A stretch of 64,000 nucleotides of DNA from Calcarisporiella thermophila CBS 279.70 (GCF_041956535.1 NW_027192204.1:499140-563139); one strand, 5' to 3'; shown: positions 1 to 12,391, numbered from the stretch's first letter. Notes: generated from the sequence alone by a model not told the origin. Program-made: numbers and translations.

Positions 1-1772
1 CGCCATTTACCTCTTCATAGGCTTCGGAACCGGTGGAATCAAGTCCAACGTGTCCGTCTACGCCGCAGAGCAGGTTCCCAAGGACATCGTGAATCATGAG
101 AAAAAGGTGATCTACACCCAGGAAATGACGGTGGAGCGCATCTACCGGTATTTCTACTGGTGCATCAACATTGGCGCGCTGTTTGGACAGTGTAAGTGGA
201 CGCGGTCTTTCCGTCCTCTCCTTTTCCACCGAAAGATCCCCCCGTTTTAACCGTTCTTTTTAACCCGAACCAACAGTGGTGTGCCCCGTCATATCCCATA
301 CTCAGGTAATCGATTGCAGGATGCAGGGTGGGCCAAGTTCCCAAGACTAACAACCTGAGTTTTATTTTGCGGCCACTGTATAGGGCGAAAAAGGCTTCGT
401 ATACGCTTTCCTCATCCCTACTGTGTTTTTCGCCTTCGGAATTGTCGCATTTGTGTCGGGCAAATCAAGATACATCGTAAGTACCCAGAGCTTCGGAAGG
501 ATGTATGCTCCGCTTTGATAGAGGCTGACGCCTCTGCCTCTCTAGAACGCCCCACAGTACGGGTCCCCTCTAGGAAAGGCATTCCGATGCATTCGGTATG
601 CCGTCTCCCACCGATTCAAAAAAAAGGCTGGCGATGAAAGTGCACGTCCCGAGCCCAATATCAAGCGTGAGCATTGGCTGGACTATGCTAAATCGGACGT
701 GGAAGGAGAGCTAGAATGGAACAACCAGTATGTCGAAGATATGAAGCGGACCATTAAAGGTAGCCCCCACATCTCCCCCTCGCTTTAGTGTCATTCATCA
801 GAATGCTAATGAATCTGAATGAAGCTTGCAAGGTGTTCCTGTTTTTCATTATCTACTATGTCCTCTATTACAACGTAAGCTAGTTGGCTTTGAATTAGTT
901 CGATGCATGCCTGATCCTTAACTTTTTTTTTTCATCTCCCATAGATGTTTGACGCTGTGAGTATTCCCCCCAGCTAACTTGCTTATCTATCATCCCCCTT
1001 CTCCCCTCCACTCACTCCTTATCTGCCACGTTGATTAGTTCGTTACCATCGGAACCCACATGCAGAGGCCATCGTGGTTTGGGCCGGAGCAAATGAACGT
1101 GGTGGACAGTCTTGTCATTGTCGTGTTGATGCCCTTCTTTGATCTCTGGATCTATCCTTTCCTACGCAAAACATTTGGTTGGAAACTGGGCCCTATCCTT
1201 CGCTGCACCCTCGGCTTCGCGGTTATGACCTTGGCATTCATCTATCGTAAATGCGACTCATTCCCATGTTTGTTTATTTCGCATCTCCTAACCTCATGGT
1301 GGTTATGCTCTCTTCCCTATTAGTAACGATTTGGCAAAAGGTCTTGTACAGCACTGGCCCCTACTATGATTTCATGTCTATCGCGGATCCGCATGCTCGT
1401 GACCAGGCGGTGAACAACCTACCGGTCTGGGTTTTGGTGGTCGTGTACGCCCTGGTCGCGTTGAGCGAGATCTTCGCATCCTGTACCGGGCTCGAGCTTG
1501 CATACCGTGCCGCATCGGAAGAATTGAAGTAAGTCCTTGTTTCCGCCATAAGCAGCAAAAAAAACATATGCTAATTGTAACATGTCAGGTCGGTCGTGAT
1601 GTCCATCTTCCTCTTCATGAGCGCCCTGAGTAGTCTGATCGGCATGATCTTGGCCAACTGGACCCGCGATCCCGACTATCTCGGGTTGTTTATCTTCGAG
1701 ACCGCGGCCGTAGGGGTCACCACGATCGTATTTTATGTATTTTTCCGAAAATATGACGACGACTATGACTAG
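1..1772 (+). CDS. PTR2: POT/PTR2-family peptide transporter, 5' end cut by window edge
   Basis: Proton-coupled di/tripeptide importer of the plasma membrane. The visible part starts inside the transporter with GFGTGGIKSNVSVYAAEQ, matching the POT signature region around the fifth membrane helix, followed by an RIYRYFYWCINIGAL segment. Nine exons keep phase: 1-191, 277-305, 384-476, 546-759, 825-874, 945-956, 1039-1246, 1324-1528 and 1589-1772. They give 394 residues, about the C-terminal two thirds of the usual ~600. Later segments include the loop between helices (NNQYVEDMKRTIKACKVF), the FVTIGTHMQRPSWFGPEQMN stretch and a final hydrophobic helix before the acidic tail RKYDDDYD. The 12-nt sixth exon is unusually short. 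A closely related POT transporter with another substrate cannot be excluded. Confidence 0.9.
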
Positions 1773-2540
1773 TTATTCTATACTTGTGTCGGGAGAGGAG
1801 GGGGAGCTCTCCCTTTTAATTCGTTATATAATTGACCCTCCCCCCTCCTCTCTGCCTTATTTAATTTCCTTTTAATTCTCTTTTAACTGTACCATTACGG
1901 TAAATAAAAATAGTCGAATTGGCTTGATGCTAAAATCCATAGGTAGAGTGAGGAGAGGAAGTCTTGCGCTAGGGCTCGTGTGAAAGTTGTGTGCAAAGAG
2001 CAAAGCGAGATTTTATGGTTTTACTATCAGAATAATACAAGTAAACCTAAATCGAGTTGCCGAAGCTTGGGCTGATAGGGCATGGGGAAATGGCTGAGCA
2101 TTGATGAGTGGAACAGCTTATCCAAGGGGGCTTCTTGCAGTATACGCTGGTATAGGATACACAGCCAAGCTCTCAAAGTTATCTATCTACAATTCTGTAG
2201 AAGTCTTATGGTAAAGCTAGCCTCGCATGAAAAGCCTTTAAAGCATATTGGTGACTTGGGTGAAAAGAACGGGGATCGAGGATAGTCGAGGGGAATCTGG
2301 CCAAAGACTGCCCGCCTAGACTCTGCTGTTGGAAAAAATGAGTGTGTTTAAGATTTATATATCGGGCAGTAACGGACTTGACTGTCACATGCGGAGAAGA
2401 TAAAAGTGAAATCGATTGTATACAAAATAGATTTGCCAGTTGTGTTATTCTACTCGTTCGGTAGATCTACGCTAATTTTCCTCCCCACACAAAAGAGTGC
2501 TCAGCCATACTATACTTCCTCATCAACACCCACTGTAGCC
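1773..2540. other. Intergenic, transporter 3' region and carrier promoter
   Basis: There is no supported gene. An AATAAA polyadenylation-like site lies at 1903-1908 after the transporter stop. The short open frames here lack family resemblance. Confidence 0.6.
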
Positions 2541-3770
2541 ATGTCCGACAACCCAAGCCAGAAACGTAATTGGATCTTTTTTTATTCTTTTCGTACTGAA
2601 AACTGTACACTCACCCCCCGCTTACCTAGCCCTCCCATTCGTCTATCAGTTCCTGGCTGGTGCTATTGCCGGCGTGTCAGAGATCTTGGTCATGTATCCT
2701 CTCGATGGTAAGTGTCCCGTGGGAGCATGTGTACATTATCGGCTGTGCTAAGATTTGCAACCATGCTTAGTGGTTAAAACACGTTTCCAGCTGCAAGTGG
2801 GCACCGGAGGCAAGGATGGTTATTCCTCGATTACAGACTGCTTCCAGAAGATCATCAAGAGCGAAGGGTAAGTTCGGCTGGTGGGTCTCTCGGGGCATTG
2901 ACTCTTATTCTCTCTATCCTTCCCAGACCGGGGGCACTCTATCGCGGCATTCTTCCTCCTATCATGGTCGAGGCCCCGAAAAGAGCCACCAAATTTGCCG
3001 CCAACGAGCAGTATACCATCTTGTATAAGAGGCTCTTTGGTGTTGAGAAAATGAACCAGTCGCTCTCGATTTTGACAGGTATATCGGCTGGTTGTACCGA
3101 GGCAGTTATTATCGTGCCATTTGAGCTGGTTAAAATTCGATTACAGGATCGTGAGTCGGTATGTATATTCGTGGGCTTGCCGTTCATTAGTTCAAACATT
3201 TAATATGGCGTCTTTGTTCAGAAAGGAAAATACAACGGAACGTTTGACTGCATCAAGAAGGTGATGAAGAGTGAGGGTGGGTTTTTAATTCTCTGCTCTT
3301 CTCGTTATGTCTATTCAAGATTGATGATGCATCCCCTCTTTTTTTTTTTTCTTTTTCTAGGTCCTCTGGCCCTCTACAACGGACTTGAGGCTACTCTCTG
3401 GAGACATGCGGCCTGGAATGGAGGATATTTCGGTGTTATTTTCGGAGTGCGTGCGGCCCTCCCCAAGGCCGAATCTCACGAGGGCAAACTTTTCACTAAC
3501 TTTGTGGCCGGCACGATCGGTGGCACCGTCGGGACCATGATCAACACGCCGTTTGACGTGGTTAAAACACGCATCCAGAATTACAGCGGGCAGGGCGTAA
3601 GAAAATACAACTGGACCCTGCCATCGGTCGTGACCGTGTACCGCGAAGAGGGATTTCGTGCCCTCTACAAAGGCTTTGTTCCCAAGGTGTTAAGATTGGG
3701 GCCTGGAGGAGGAATTCTTCTGGTCGTTTTTGATTATGTGACAAACTTGATGCGCAAGCATCTTATGTAA
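2541..3770 (+). CDS. ODC1: Mitochondrial 2-oxodicarboxylate carrier
   Basis: Inner-membrane SLC25 carrier that exchanges 2-oxoadipate and 2-oxoglutarate, linking mitochondrial and cytosolic lysine/glutamate metabolism. Six exons (2541-2565, 2630-2707, 2771-2867, 2927-3158, 3222-3276, 3361-3770) join in phase to 298 residues, the normal carrier length. All three carrier repeats are visible, with signatures PLDVVKTRFQ, PFELVKIRLQ and PFDVVKTRIQ. The N-terminus MSDNPSQKPLPFVYQFLAGA followed by IAGVSEILVMYPLD is typical of fungal Odc1/Odc2 rather than of other carriers. The start is the first ATG giving that N-terminus. The substrate assignment rests on remembered family resemblance, so confidence is higher for the carrier family than for the exact substrate. 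Confidence 0.88.
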
Positions 3771-4283
3771 ATGATCTCTTTGTCTTCTCCTTATCCCCTC
3801 CTATTCGCCCCGGTAAGAATCAGGAGCATGGCCTCTCTCTTCCCCCCACTATGTGTTGGTTTTAAATGGATAGATTGTTGTGGTTTTCCTTATCTTTTTG
3901 CTTTCGACGTATTTATGGGAGAAGTCAATACTTGCAGAATAATATTGATAAAAAAAGAGTGTCTTTTTTAACAACATAATAAAATAGAACGGGAAAATAG
4001 AAGCTATCAATAAGCCCATCATGAAAGAAAAAAATCATATACAAAATAGTTATAATTAGGAGGAATAGAGGGGGGGGGGGGAAGGGTGGATAGAAAAAGA
4101 AAAAAAAAGAATGGGCATGAGGATTTTGTAAATTCCCGGAGGGTAATGAAAGGCCAAAAAAAAAGGAAAATAGAAAAGAAAAAAAAAGAAACAATCAAAA
4201 AAATCATACACCACAAGAAATTGAAATAGCACGCATAACATAAAAATATCTAAAAAAAAAACTAGAAGTCGTTTTGTCTAAGT
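3771..4283. other. Convergent 3' intergenic region with homopolymer runs
   Basis: This stretch lies between two converging genes. It is rich in A runs on the plus strand and has a G12 run at 4070-4081. No gene is supported; the overlapping short frames are products of low complexity. Confidence 0.6.
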
Positions 4284-7200
4284 TCAGGCTTTGCCCATCT
4301 GCGAGAGTTGGATCACTAGATCCATGTTTTTATCCAGGAGCTGATTCAGCTCTTCCTCCAGCTCGGTGTTTCTTCGCTCGAGCTCGGCCAGCCTTGGGGT
4401 GTTCCCGCCCCGGACCGTTTCCAACTCCGCCCGAAGGCGCTCTGCCTCCTCACGATACCCGCGAGCCTCTTGTTCCATGGCTTTAATTTGAGCCGCGAAA
4501 CTCTGCCGGCGCCGCTCAAGCGTGTTCCGGAGGCGCTCCATCTCGATGCTCAGCTCGTTGAGCATCTCCGCATGCCGTGTTTTGACAACATGCATCTCGC
4601 GGTCATGCTCGGCAGCAAGTGCGTCGAGCTGTGCGCGGAGATCTCCGTCCTGCGATCGATCCCGCGACGAGTGGGCGAATGAGGCAGCGTCGTTCGCGAG
4701 TTCGAGCTCATTGCGCATCGCTTGGATCGAGCGGTCCCGTTCTTCGAGCTGGGCCGCCAACCGTTGATTCTCCTGACGGAGGGAGTTGTACTCTGCAGTT
4801 TGCGAGGCGATGGCCAGCTGCAGCTCGGCGGCTTCCTGGCGAGCTTTCACCGCCTCAGCTTCACGAGCCGTCATCTCTTTTTCCAGTTGCTCCAGCCTCT
4901 CTTCAGCTTTCATCGATCTCTCCTTTAGCTCACCAAGGCTGTCCAACTTCTTCTGCAGCTGATGCTGCTCTCCACGCATTTGCTCTTCCACTTGCGTCCT
5001 CTCTCGCCCAATACGCTCTGCTTCTGCACGGGATCTAGATAGCTCCTCTTCGAGCTCGGATATTTGCTCAAGTAGATGGCGACGCTCGCGTTCCGCCTCC
5101 GCGAGGGCGCGGTCAGATTCATTCTTGGCCGCGGCGACTTCCTTATCACGCTCCGACGTTGCCGACTCCAAATTTTCCCGCATTGCGAAAAGCTCATCCT
5201 CCAGCCTACGGTTTGCCTCTTCTACTTGGGAGATCTTCTCTTCAAACTCTTCTCTCTCCACATGCAAATTATCTAATGAAGCATTGAGTCGTTGGACCTC
5301 CTTGTCATACTCTTCCCGTGCCTGCTCCAGTTCCGACACGCGTGCTTCAGACTGTCGAAGAGCTGCATGTAGTTGCTGCAGTTTGCCCCCTGAAGAGGCC
5401 AGCTCTTCCTGGAGGCCGCGGATCACCTCATTCAGTTGTCTTTTCTCGACTAGAAGTTGGTCTTGAACTGATGTGTCTTCCAGGAGAGCGTTTAATCTTG
5501 CGACTTCTTCTTGGAGTTGCGTTATCTCGTCCGACTTCAACTCGAGCTCTTCCCGCATCTTTTTGACGACCAGTTCGTGTTCATCCTTCACCCGTTCCAA
5601 TTCCTCAACATGGGAGGCTTGCAGTTCTCGGTGCTTCTCAGAATGCTCAGCAACCTGGGCGTCAAGATCGCCCTTCTGCGCCTCGAATTCCTGCACCTTG
5701 CTCTTCCATTCGTCAAGAGCTTCGTCGTGCTCCTGTTTCATTCGAGCCATCGCGGCCTCGTGAGCACTGGACTGTTCCGAAATCCTCATTTGAAGTTCGC
5801 CGTACTCCGTTTTGAGTTGATCGAGGGCGGCTCTTTCCCTCTCGAGGTCAGAGGCGGCAGTCTGGTGACGAGAGCGGAGCTGTTCTAGGGTGTCGTCATG
5901 GTCCCGCATGAGCCGGGTCTTGTGCTCTTCATTCTCTTGAAGCCGTGTCTGCAGCGTTTCCAATTCCATCCGCAGCTGATCGATCTCCTCCAGCTTATCC
6001 TCCAACTTGTCATTGAGCTGTTGCTGTTTGTCCTCGTAGGTCCGGCGCAGGGCAGCAAGCTCATTCTCCGTTTCCGTCAACTGTTGCTCCAACCGCGTTT
6101 GGCTTTCCGAGTGGGTCTCCTGCATCCCGTTTAATCTCCGTTCCGCCTCCTCCAGATCCTCCTTCAATCTATTGATTTCTTCTTCCTGCATTATTTTCAG
6201 CTCATCCATGCCGCGATCCTTCTCCTCCATTTCGCGCTTGAATCTTGCCGCAGACGCATCACGCTCATGCTCCACTTGGGCTATTTCTCTTTCCTTCTCT
6301 TCAAGTTCATCTCTTAATCGGACCATGTTCCCGTGCGCTTCCTCCTTTTCCCTCTCAAGTTTGTCAATCATCTCTATATGCTCGAGTGAAATACGCTCGG
6401 CTTCTGCGATTGATCGCGCAAGGCGTTCATTTTCCGCCCTTGCTTCCCGCAGCTTCACCTCCACCTCGTTATAGGCCTCGTCGCCTCCTTGTCGCAACCG
6501 CTCAATTTCGGCAGCACGTTCCTCGAGCTGTTTTTGCATCTCCACAATCGTTCTCTCGGTTGCATTTTGCAAGTCTTTTAACGCAGTTTCAGCTCTATCT
6601 TTACGCCGAGTGATGGCTTCCAATTCCGTTTGTCGACGCGCAGTATAAGTAGCGAGAAGCTGGGAGAGCTGTTGATCGATGTTGTCGGAATCTGAAGAGA
6701 GATCGTGAGATTCATCACTCTCCAAGTTTTCTCGAAGCGTGTTTACTATCCGGCGGGTGAGTTCTCTCTGTTTCTCCAGAGCCAAATTCGCGTTTGCCGA
6801 AGAATGCTCGGCAGCCTGGAGATTTTCACGCAGTCTCTCTAGTTCTGCTGTGATTTCACTTCGAAGCTAATGAAGGAGGAGGGGGAGGAAGAGGAGAGGA
6901 AATGTGAACAAAAGCTACCCTAGCTATTTGCATATATGTGGTCTTACCTCTTCCCGAGCTCGTTCACTCAGCTCTTCAAATTGACGCTGCATTTGTTCCC
7001 CGCTTTGTTTCTGTAGCCTTTCCTGCAGCTCTCTTTTTTCTTGCTCAAACTGTTCTCTTAGCTCCTCTAATCTTGTGTCCTCTCTTTCTTCTTTGTCCTC
7101 ATTTTCCTTGATGCTCTCTTGCATTTTCCTTAATCGCCTCGTTAGCTGCTCATTTTCATCTTCTAATTCGTGTACCTTGGATTCGAGTGGCTGCACCGCT

Positions 7201-7892
7201 TTACGCAGAGTCTGTTCGCTCTCCTGAGTTAGCGTATCGACAAGCATCTCCAGGTCAAGCTCTGTTTTAACGTGTTCGGCGATTTCTTTGTTCTTGTGCT
7301 CGAGTTCCCGCTCGAGCTCAGCAATACGAGAGGTGAGCTTCGACACGTTTTGATCTGGCGGGGCTTCTTTCTCCTTAACCTCCTTCTGCTGGCCCGCTGG
7401 CGGTGCCATTGGCTCCTTCTGCGGAGTCATGGGTGATTCCTTCAGGAGCTTATTATCTTGATCTTTCGTTTGGAAACCATGCTCCTGCTTTTGCTGTCGG
7501 CTTTGAGGGGCCGGCAAATCCTTGTGATCGGGTGCATCGGAATGCATTCCATTGATTCCATTGGGCCCAGTCACCGGGCTGTTTGAACCCGAATTGGTGG
7601 TTGGATCCGTCACCACGTCATCCTCATCCTCATCTCGTTTATCTCCGTTCAGATATTCATCATCATACTCCTCGCCACTGCCCATGAAGTCGTCGTAGTT
7701 GTCATAGAAATCGTCGACATCGTAGCCCTCATCCCCTTCCTCCTCCGCAAAACCGGGGGCAAGCGATTGGCGTGCGACGGACTTACGCAGCGTAGAGCGA
7801 CGGGCAGTCATGGACCGGCGGGCAGCCATGGACCGACGCTGAGCAAGAGACATGCGAGTTGCTGTGGCGGTGCGTGGATCAGTTCCGGGCAT
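4284..7892 (-). CDS. Large coiled-coil protein, function unknown
   Basis: Two exons (7892-6948 and 6866-4284; intron 82 nt, phase 0) give 1175 residues. The first ~45 residues are basic, with a repeated R-R/S-x-A pattern (MAARRSMTARRSTLRKS), then an acidic stretch (EEEGDEGYDVDDFYDNYDD) and a Pro/Gln-rich linker. From about residue 180 to the end the protein is almost continuous heptad-like coiled coil, rich in E, R, L, Q and A with few prolines, resembling myosin-tail, golgin or spindle-pole scaffold proteins. The C-terminus leaves the pattern with a hydrophobic patch (NQLLDKNMDLVIQLSQMGKA). I see no motor, GRIP or PACT signature. A structural or microtubule/spindle-pole scaffold is inferred only from shape. 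It diverges from MVD1 with 424 bp between start codons. Confidence 0.85.
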
Positions 7893-8316
7893 TATGGGAT
7901 GGATAAAATATTAATCTATATAGGATTGGGTGGGTAGGCTCTCAATGAGGGAGAAAAAAGGGATGATGATAGAAGTGTAAGGCCTTTCCAGCAGCCATTC
8001 AAAAGCAATTGCAACTAGGAATGATTGGCAAGCAAAATGACGATGTTGAACCGAATTTAATGATGAATTTAAAAGATGGGAATGGATTACTTTAGAGTTT
8101 AAAGAGAAAAAGCCCACATAATACTATGGAAGCCGTGCAGTCGAACCGTCGCCCGTGTGCTCCCACCTCAACACTAAGAAATCATCAGAGATTTTCGGCC
8201 AATCATGTTAGCTTAATTTAATACATGCTAATTTTTTTTATTGTTATTTAGCTCGAAAGCTCGGTTCTTCAGCTCTGTGCTTTTAGACATTTCGGAAAGC
8301 GTGATAATCGGAAAAG
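7893..8316. promoter_or_regulatory. Divergent promoter region
   Basis: This 424-bp stretch lies between the divergent starts of the coiled-coil gene and MVD1 and should hold both promoters. I could not assign specific factor sites. Confidence 0.45.
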
Positions 8317-9858
8317 ATGGATCAAGCTAAAGTGGTTACATGCACATCGCCCATCAATATTGCGGTTCGTACTTCGCTGTCATCGAGGTGATGCGGCATG
8401 ACCTAACGTCATCCCTTCCGGGGTGGTTTTTGCTTTTGGCATCTTAGGTCATCAAGTACTGGGGGAAGCGCGACACCGCCCTTATTCTTCCCACCAATTC
8501 CTCTCTCTCCGTCACGATCTCGCAAGATAACATCTCCACAAAAACAACAATTGCCGCCTCCCCATCCTTTACATCCGATCGCTTCTGGCTCAATGGTCGC
8601 GAGGAAGACATTAGCGCCAGCAAGCGCGTTCAGACCTGCCTGCGCGAAACACGCCGGCTGCGGCAAGAATTCGAGGCTGAGCATCCCGAGGCGCCCAAGC
8701 TCTCCACCTTTGGATTGCACATCTGCTCCGAGAACAACTTCCCCACCGCCGCTGGCCTAGCCTCCTCGGCTAGCGGGTATGCCTGCCTTGTGTTCACTTT
8801 GTCGCAGCTATTCGAGCTCCCTATTAGCCTGTCGGAATTGTCGAAAATCGCACGCCAGGGCTCAGGGTCGTCGTGTCGCTCGCTTTTCGGCGGGTTCGTT
8901 GCTTGGGAGGCTGGAGAAAAGTCGGATGGCTCGGACTCCATCGCCATCCAGGTGGCCCCCGAGTCCCATTGGCCAGAAATCGAGGCCCTTATTTGCGTGG
9001 TGAATGACGCGAGAAAGTCAACGTCATCGACTGCCGGGATGCAGCAGACGGTGGAGACGTCGTCCTTGCTCCGTCACAGAATTCCCGAAGTTCCCGAGCT
9101 GATGCAAAAGATGGAGAAGGCGATCCTGGAGAAGGACTTCGAGTCGTTTGCCGAGCTAACCNNNNNNNNNNNNNNNNNNNNNNNNNNNNNNNNNNNNNNN
9201 NNNNNNNNNNNNNNNNNNNNNNNNNNNNNNNNNNNNNNNNNNNNNNNNNNNNNNNNNNNNNNNNNNNNNNNNNNNNNNNNNNNNNNNNNNNNNNNNNNNN
9301 NNNNNNNNNNNNNNNNNNNNNNNNNNNNNNNNNNNNNNNNNNNNNNNNNNNNNNNNNNNNNNNNNNNNNNNNNNNNNNNNNNNNNNNNNNNNNNNNNNNN
9401 NNNNNNNNNNNNNNNNNNNNNNNNNNNNNNNNNNNNNNNNNNNNNNNNNNNNNNNNNNNNNNNNNNNNNTATCCCCTGTGTGCCTTGATACCTATCCTCC
9501 CATTACCTACCTCAACGATACCTCACGCGCCATCATCCGCGTCATCACCGAGTATAACAAAGCGTCCCCCGACGGATGCCGTGCTGCTTACACTTTCGAT
9601 GCCGGGCCAAATGCCGTCGTCTACTGCAGACGCGAGCATGCCGAGGAAGTTAAGGAGCTATTGAAACAGTATTTCCCAACCGTGGAGGGTGAGAGTGGCA
9701 AGGTGCCAGAGTTCTTGGATGAGAAGATCGCCTACCCACTCCCTGCTGGAAGCGTGAAGCGGATCATTCACACCCGCGTGGGCCCTGGCCCGCAGGTTAT
9801 TGCCGACCCCAGCGAGGGCTTACTGAATGCGCAAGGGTTGCCGAAACGAACCGTTTAG
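8317..9858 (+). CDS. MVD1: Mevalonate diphosphate decarboxylase, interrupted by assembly gap
   Basis: GHMP-superfamily enzyme that converts mevalonate 5-diphosphate to isopentenyl diphosphate with ATP, the last step of the mevalonate (sterol/isoprenoid) pathway. Exon 1 is 8317-8364, joined across an 83-nt intron with an unusual GTTCGT donor to an exon from 8448. The join gives SPINIAVIKYWGKRD, the family's hallmark N-terminus. The GHMP glycine/serine loop appears as ENNFPTAAGLASSASGYA, followed by ARQGSGSSCRS. A run of N (9162-9469) then interrupts it. Coding resumes at CLDTYPPITYLNDTS and ends VVYCRREH...GLPKRTV. Family members have only about ten residues between AELT and CLDT, so little coding is missing. 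The frames on the two sides do not match the stated gap length. Confidence 0.93.
9162..9469. other. Assembly gap (308 N) inside MVD1
   Basis: The run of N breaks the MVD1 reading frame. The codon grid before it (next codon at 9162) and after it (TGC of CLDT at 9481) differ by one base, so the gap length is an estimate or hides an intron. Confidence 0.95.
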
Positions 9859-10208
9859 AATAGCTGTCTTTAATAGTCATAGAATCCTACCATGGCTAGT
9901 CAATGCATAGATGAGAGCTTTACAGTTTGTTTTTTTGCTAATTAGAATGAAATATTTTATGGTTAATCGTTGGGTGTGGAATAAATAATAAGGATCGAGG
10001 ACTAGAAGGTTCGGGCACGCTGCTCTCCAGCTACTTATCAAATGAAACTAACAACAGAAGTAGAGATAGAAATAATAATAATAGCGATATAACAATAAGT
10101 GTAGTATAAGATCTGGCAGCAGTCACAACAACAAGAGCAAGTAAAACACATCCTTTCGCTATATACATATACATATTCAATGCGATCATGCATTAACGAT
10201 AAATTATC
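9859..10208. other. Convergent 3' intergenic region
   Basis: This 350-bp AT-rich stretch lies between converging genes. An AATAAA-like site at 9980-9985 fits MVD1 mRNA 3' processing. No gene was seen. Confidence 0.6.
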
Positions 10209-11945
10209 TTAAAAACTCGTTCGCCTATGCTTTTGCAATAGGCCGGGCTCTTTCCCTCTCGACGCTTGGCTCTCCCCGAAAACAGCACTGGTTGTGACTT
10301 CGGGGGGCATCGATGCAGGGTGTGGGTGGGATGGAGGTTCTAAATTCAAAAATGAAAACACCGTGTCAGTTGAAAATGCTATATCAAATCAATTCGATTA
10401 CCACTCACGATGAAGCCCGTCCGGCGAGGAAGTAGGGTTCAACAGATGGCTGTTTCGTCCAAGGCTGAGAGAGTTGTTCCCTCCGGCGGGTATTTCGGGC
10501 GAAGATACGGAAGTACTTGGTAATGCAAAGTTGGGTGGCGAAGGGTCCAAACTCGACATGGGGGTTGGCAGATTATCAATCGGTTTCGATCCTGTCGTAT
10601 AAGAGTAGTTAGTTGCCCCATTGGACATCGCGTCGACCGGCTCTGGTGATACATAGCGGAGCACTAGAGGTTGAGGGTGCGGGGTTGGTAAAGCGGGAGG
10701 GGCCGACCATTCTGAAGTGATCGAGGGTCGTGGGGACTTGTCTGGGGTATAAGAGAAAGCGGAATGACGGGTTAGAAAAAAGGGACTCTCTTGGTCGCTA
10801 CTCCGATGTTGGTTCCCAATGAGGGCATGGCTGGCGGGTGCACGAGCGATGGATGTTTCCGGAGATGCAGTCGCACGCCTCTCATGGGCACTACTAGCTA
10901 AAGGACGCAGAGCTCCAGACGGCAATTGAGTTTCCATTTGCACAAGTTCTTGCTGCAATAATTTAGCTAGTTGGATTCAATCGTGAGGGTTGCTTTAAAG
11001 TGGTCAATAAGGGGGAGATACTAGCTACCTTCATCAACAAATTTCATCAAGCCGCTTGCTTTACTCACTTCCTCGAGCAGCTTCAGGGTTGCGGTGAGGA
11101 TTTGCTGCTGTTTTGAGTACATGGTCTGAATCGCTGTGTTTTCAGTCCACAGCCGGTCACACTTCCACACAGCCGCGGTAAGTTCGGATTTCAAGTCTGC
11201 CATCTGCCTCAGAACCTGTTCTTCCGCGGATTCTGCGCTTTCTGAACCCGCATTGCTGAAGCTCTTGCTCGGATTAATATTGGGCATAGTGGTTCCCGTG
11301 GAAGGGTGTCTGTAGAGGGGGGATGAGGATCTTGTCTTGCGCCGGATAAAGCGTAGCATGTCTGGACGCCCTCTCTGAAACTTTGGATGTTTAAATTCCC
11401 ATGTGTTTTCGGTGTTGGGGTTCGAATGGAATACGTCGTTGACCTTATGGAATCCGTACACTAAAAAAAGCATCGCCGATATTAAATTGTGAGTGAGCGT
11501 GCAAACAGCTAATATTGACCCACATATATATAAGTATGTATATTTTTATGCTTACTGTTCAGTTGCCGGACAAAGCTCTGCCAATTGTTATGTTTGAAAT
11601 ACTGTGGTAATATGGTCCGCGAGAACTCTGTAGGGTTGTGCACGCAAAAAATATCAACGCCTGACCAGGATATCAGTTTTCTATTCTTCTCATCTTCCAC
11701 CATACTGTAATGGTGTGTCAGCGGAGGTATAATGAATGAAAAGCGGCACCATTTCATTCCCATTACCTGTACAATTTATTAACAAACGTTGCTGGCGATC
11801 CTCCAGGAGGCCTTGATGGTGATGGATCACTGCTCATATCTTCATCAGCGTGCTGAGAAATATAATGGTAGGGCTGTAGGTGATGGGAGGAGACATTCCG
11901 GCGTATATGAAGGGGAGGTGAATCTCTATTCATTGCTTGATCCAT
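10209..11945 (-). CDS. HSF-domain transcription factor (Mga1/Sfl1-like)
   Basis: Sequence-specific nuclear DNA-binding protein. Five exons (11945-11767, 11704-11556, 11460-11029, 10948-10409, 10339-10209) keep phase and give 476 residues. The heat-shock-factor DNA-binding domain covers about residues 51-150: PATFVNKLYRMVEDEKNRKL, the wing and recognition-helix region HNNWQSFVRQLNMYGFHKVN, then WEFKHPKFQRGRPDMLRFIR. The DVFHSNPNTENTWEFKHP spacing resembles yeast Mga1/Sfl1-type factors more than Hsf1. A short coiled-coil segment follows (EEQVLRQMADLKSELTAAVW, then KLLEEVSKA) and could mediate oligomerisation. The rest is Ser/Pro-rich. I see no response-regulator receiver domain, so it is not Skn7. 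The targets are unknown. Confidence 0.88.
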
Positions 11946-12391
11946 TGCTGTTCAACTTTGTGGCGGTGCGAGGCGCCGGCGGAAAAAAACGACACGTTAG
12001 CGAGTCCCCGTCACGCTCTCCTTTGCTGATGTCAACCGCGGCCAATTCACTAGATCACTATAAATACCGACAATGATGGGGCGAAGCACCGAAAGAGATG
12101 GTACGCATGCAACGAATTTTCTTAGGATCGAAGCTCCATAGAAAGACTTAGGGAAAAAAGCGTTAAGAATGGAAAAATAGGAGGGCTTAAACTTTAAATG
12201 TTGCCCGAGAATTCGTGAAACACTATATTTGGGATGCGGTACACAAAGTGAGGATGAGCAAGTCCAATTTTGATTGCAGAGTTTTCTTAATTCCAGAAAC
12301 ATCATCGCGGTTTATTTCCATAGTACAAGGCAAATTCGCGCTTATTTCCCGTACCACCCACCCGGGCTCTGGCCCACGTACAAAATGGCGA
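11946..12391. other. Intergenic, HSF-factor promoter side
   Basis: This 446-bp stretch lies between the SAD1 stop and the HSF-factor start, both on the minus strand. Short open frames occur on both strands, but none continues a neighbouring gene or resembles a family. Confidence 0.5.

Noticed and set aside
10209-11945. Calling the HSF-domain gene HSF1 or SKN7
   Set aside because: No receiver domain (so not Skn7), and the DVFHSNPN...WEFKHP spacing fits Mga1/Sfl1-like factors better. The exact orthology needs a tree.
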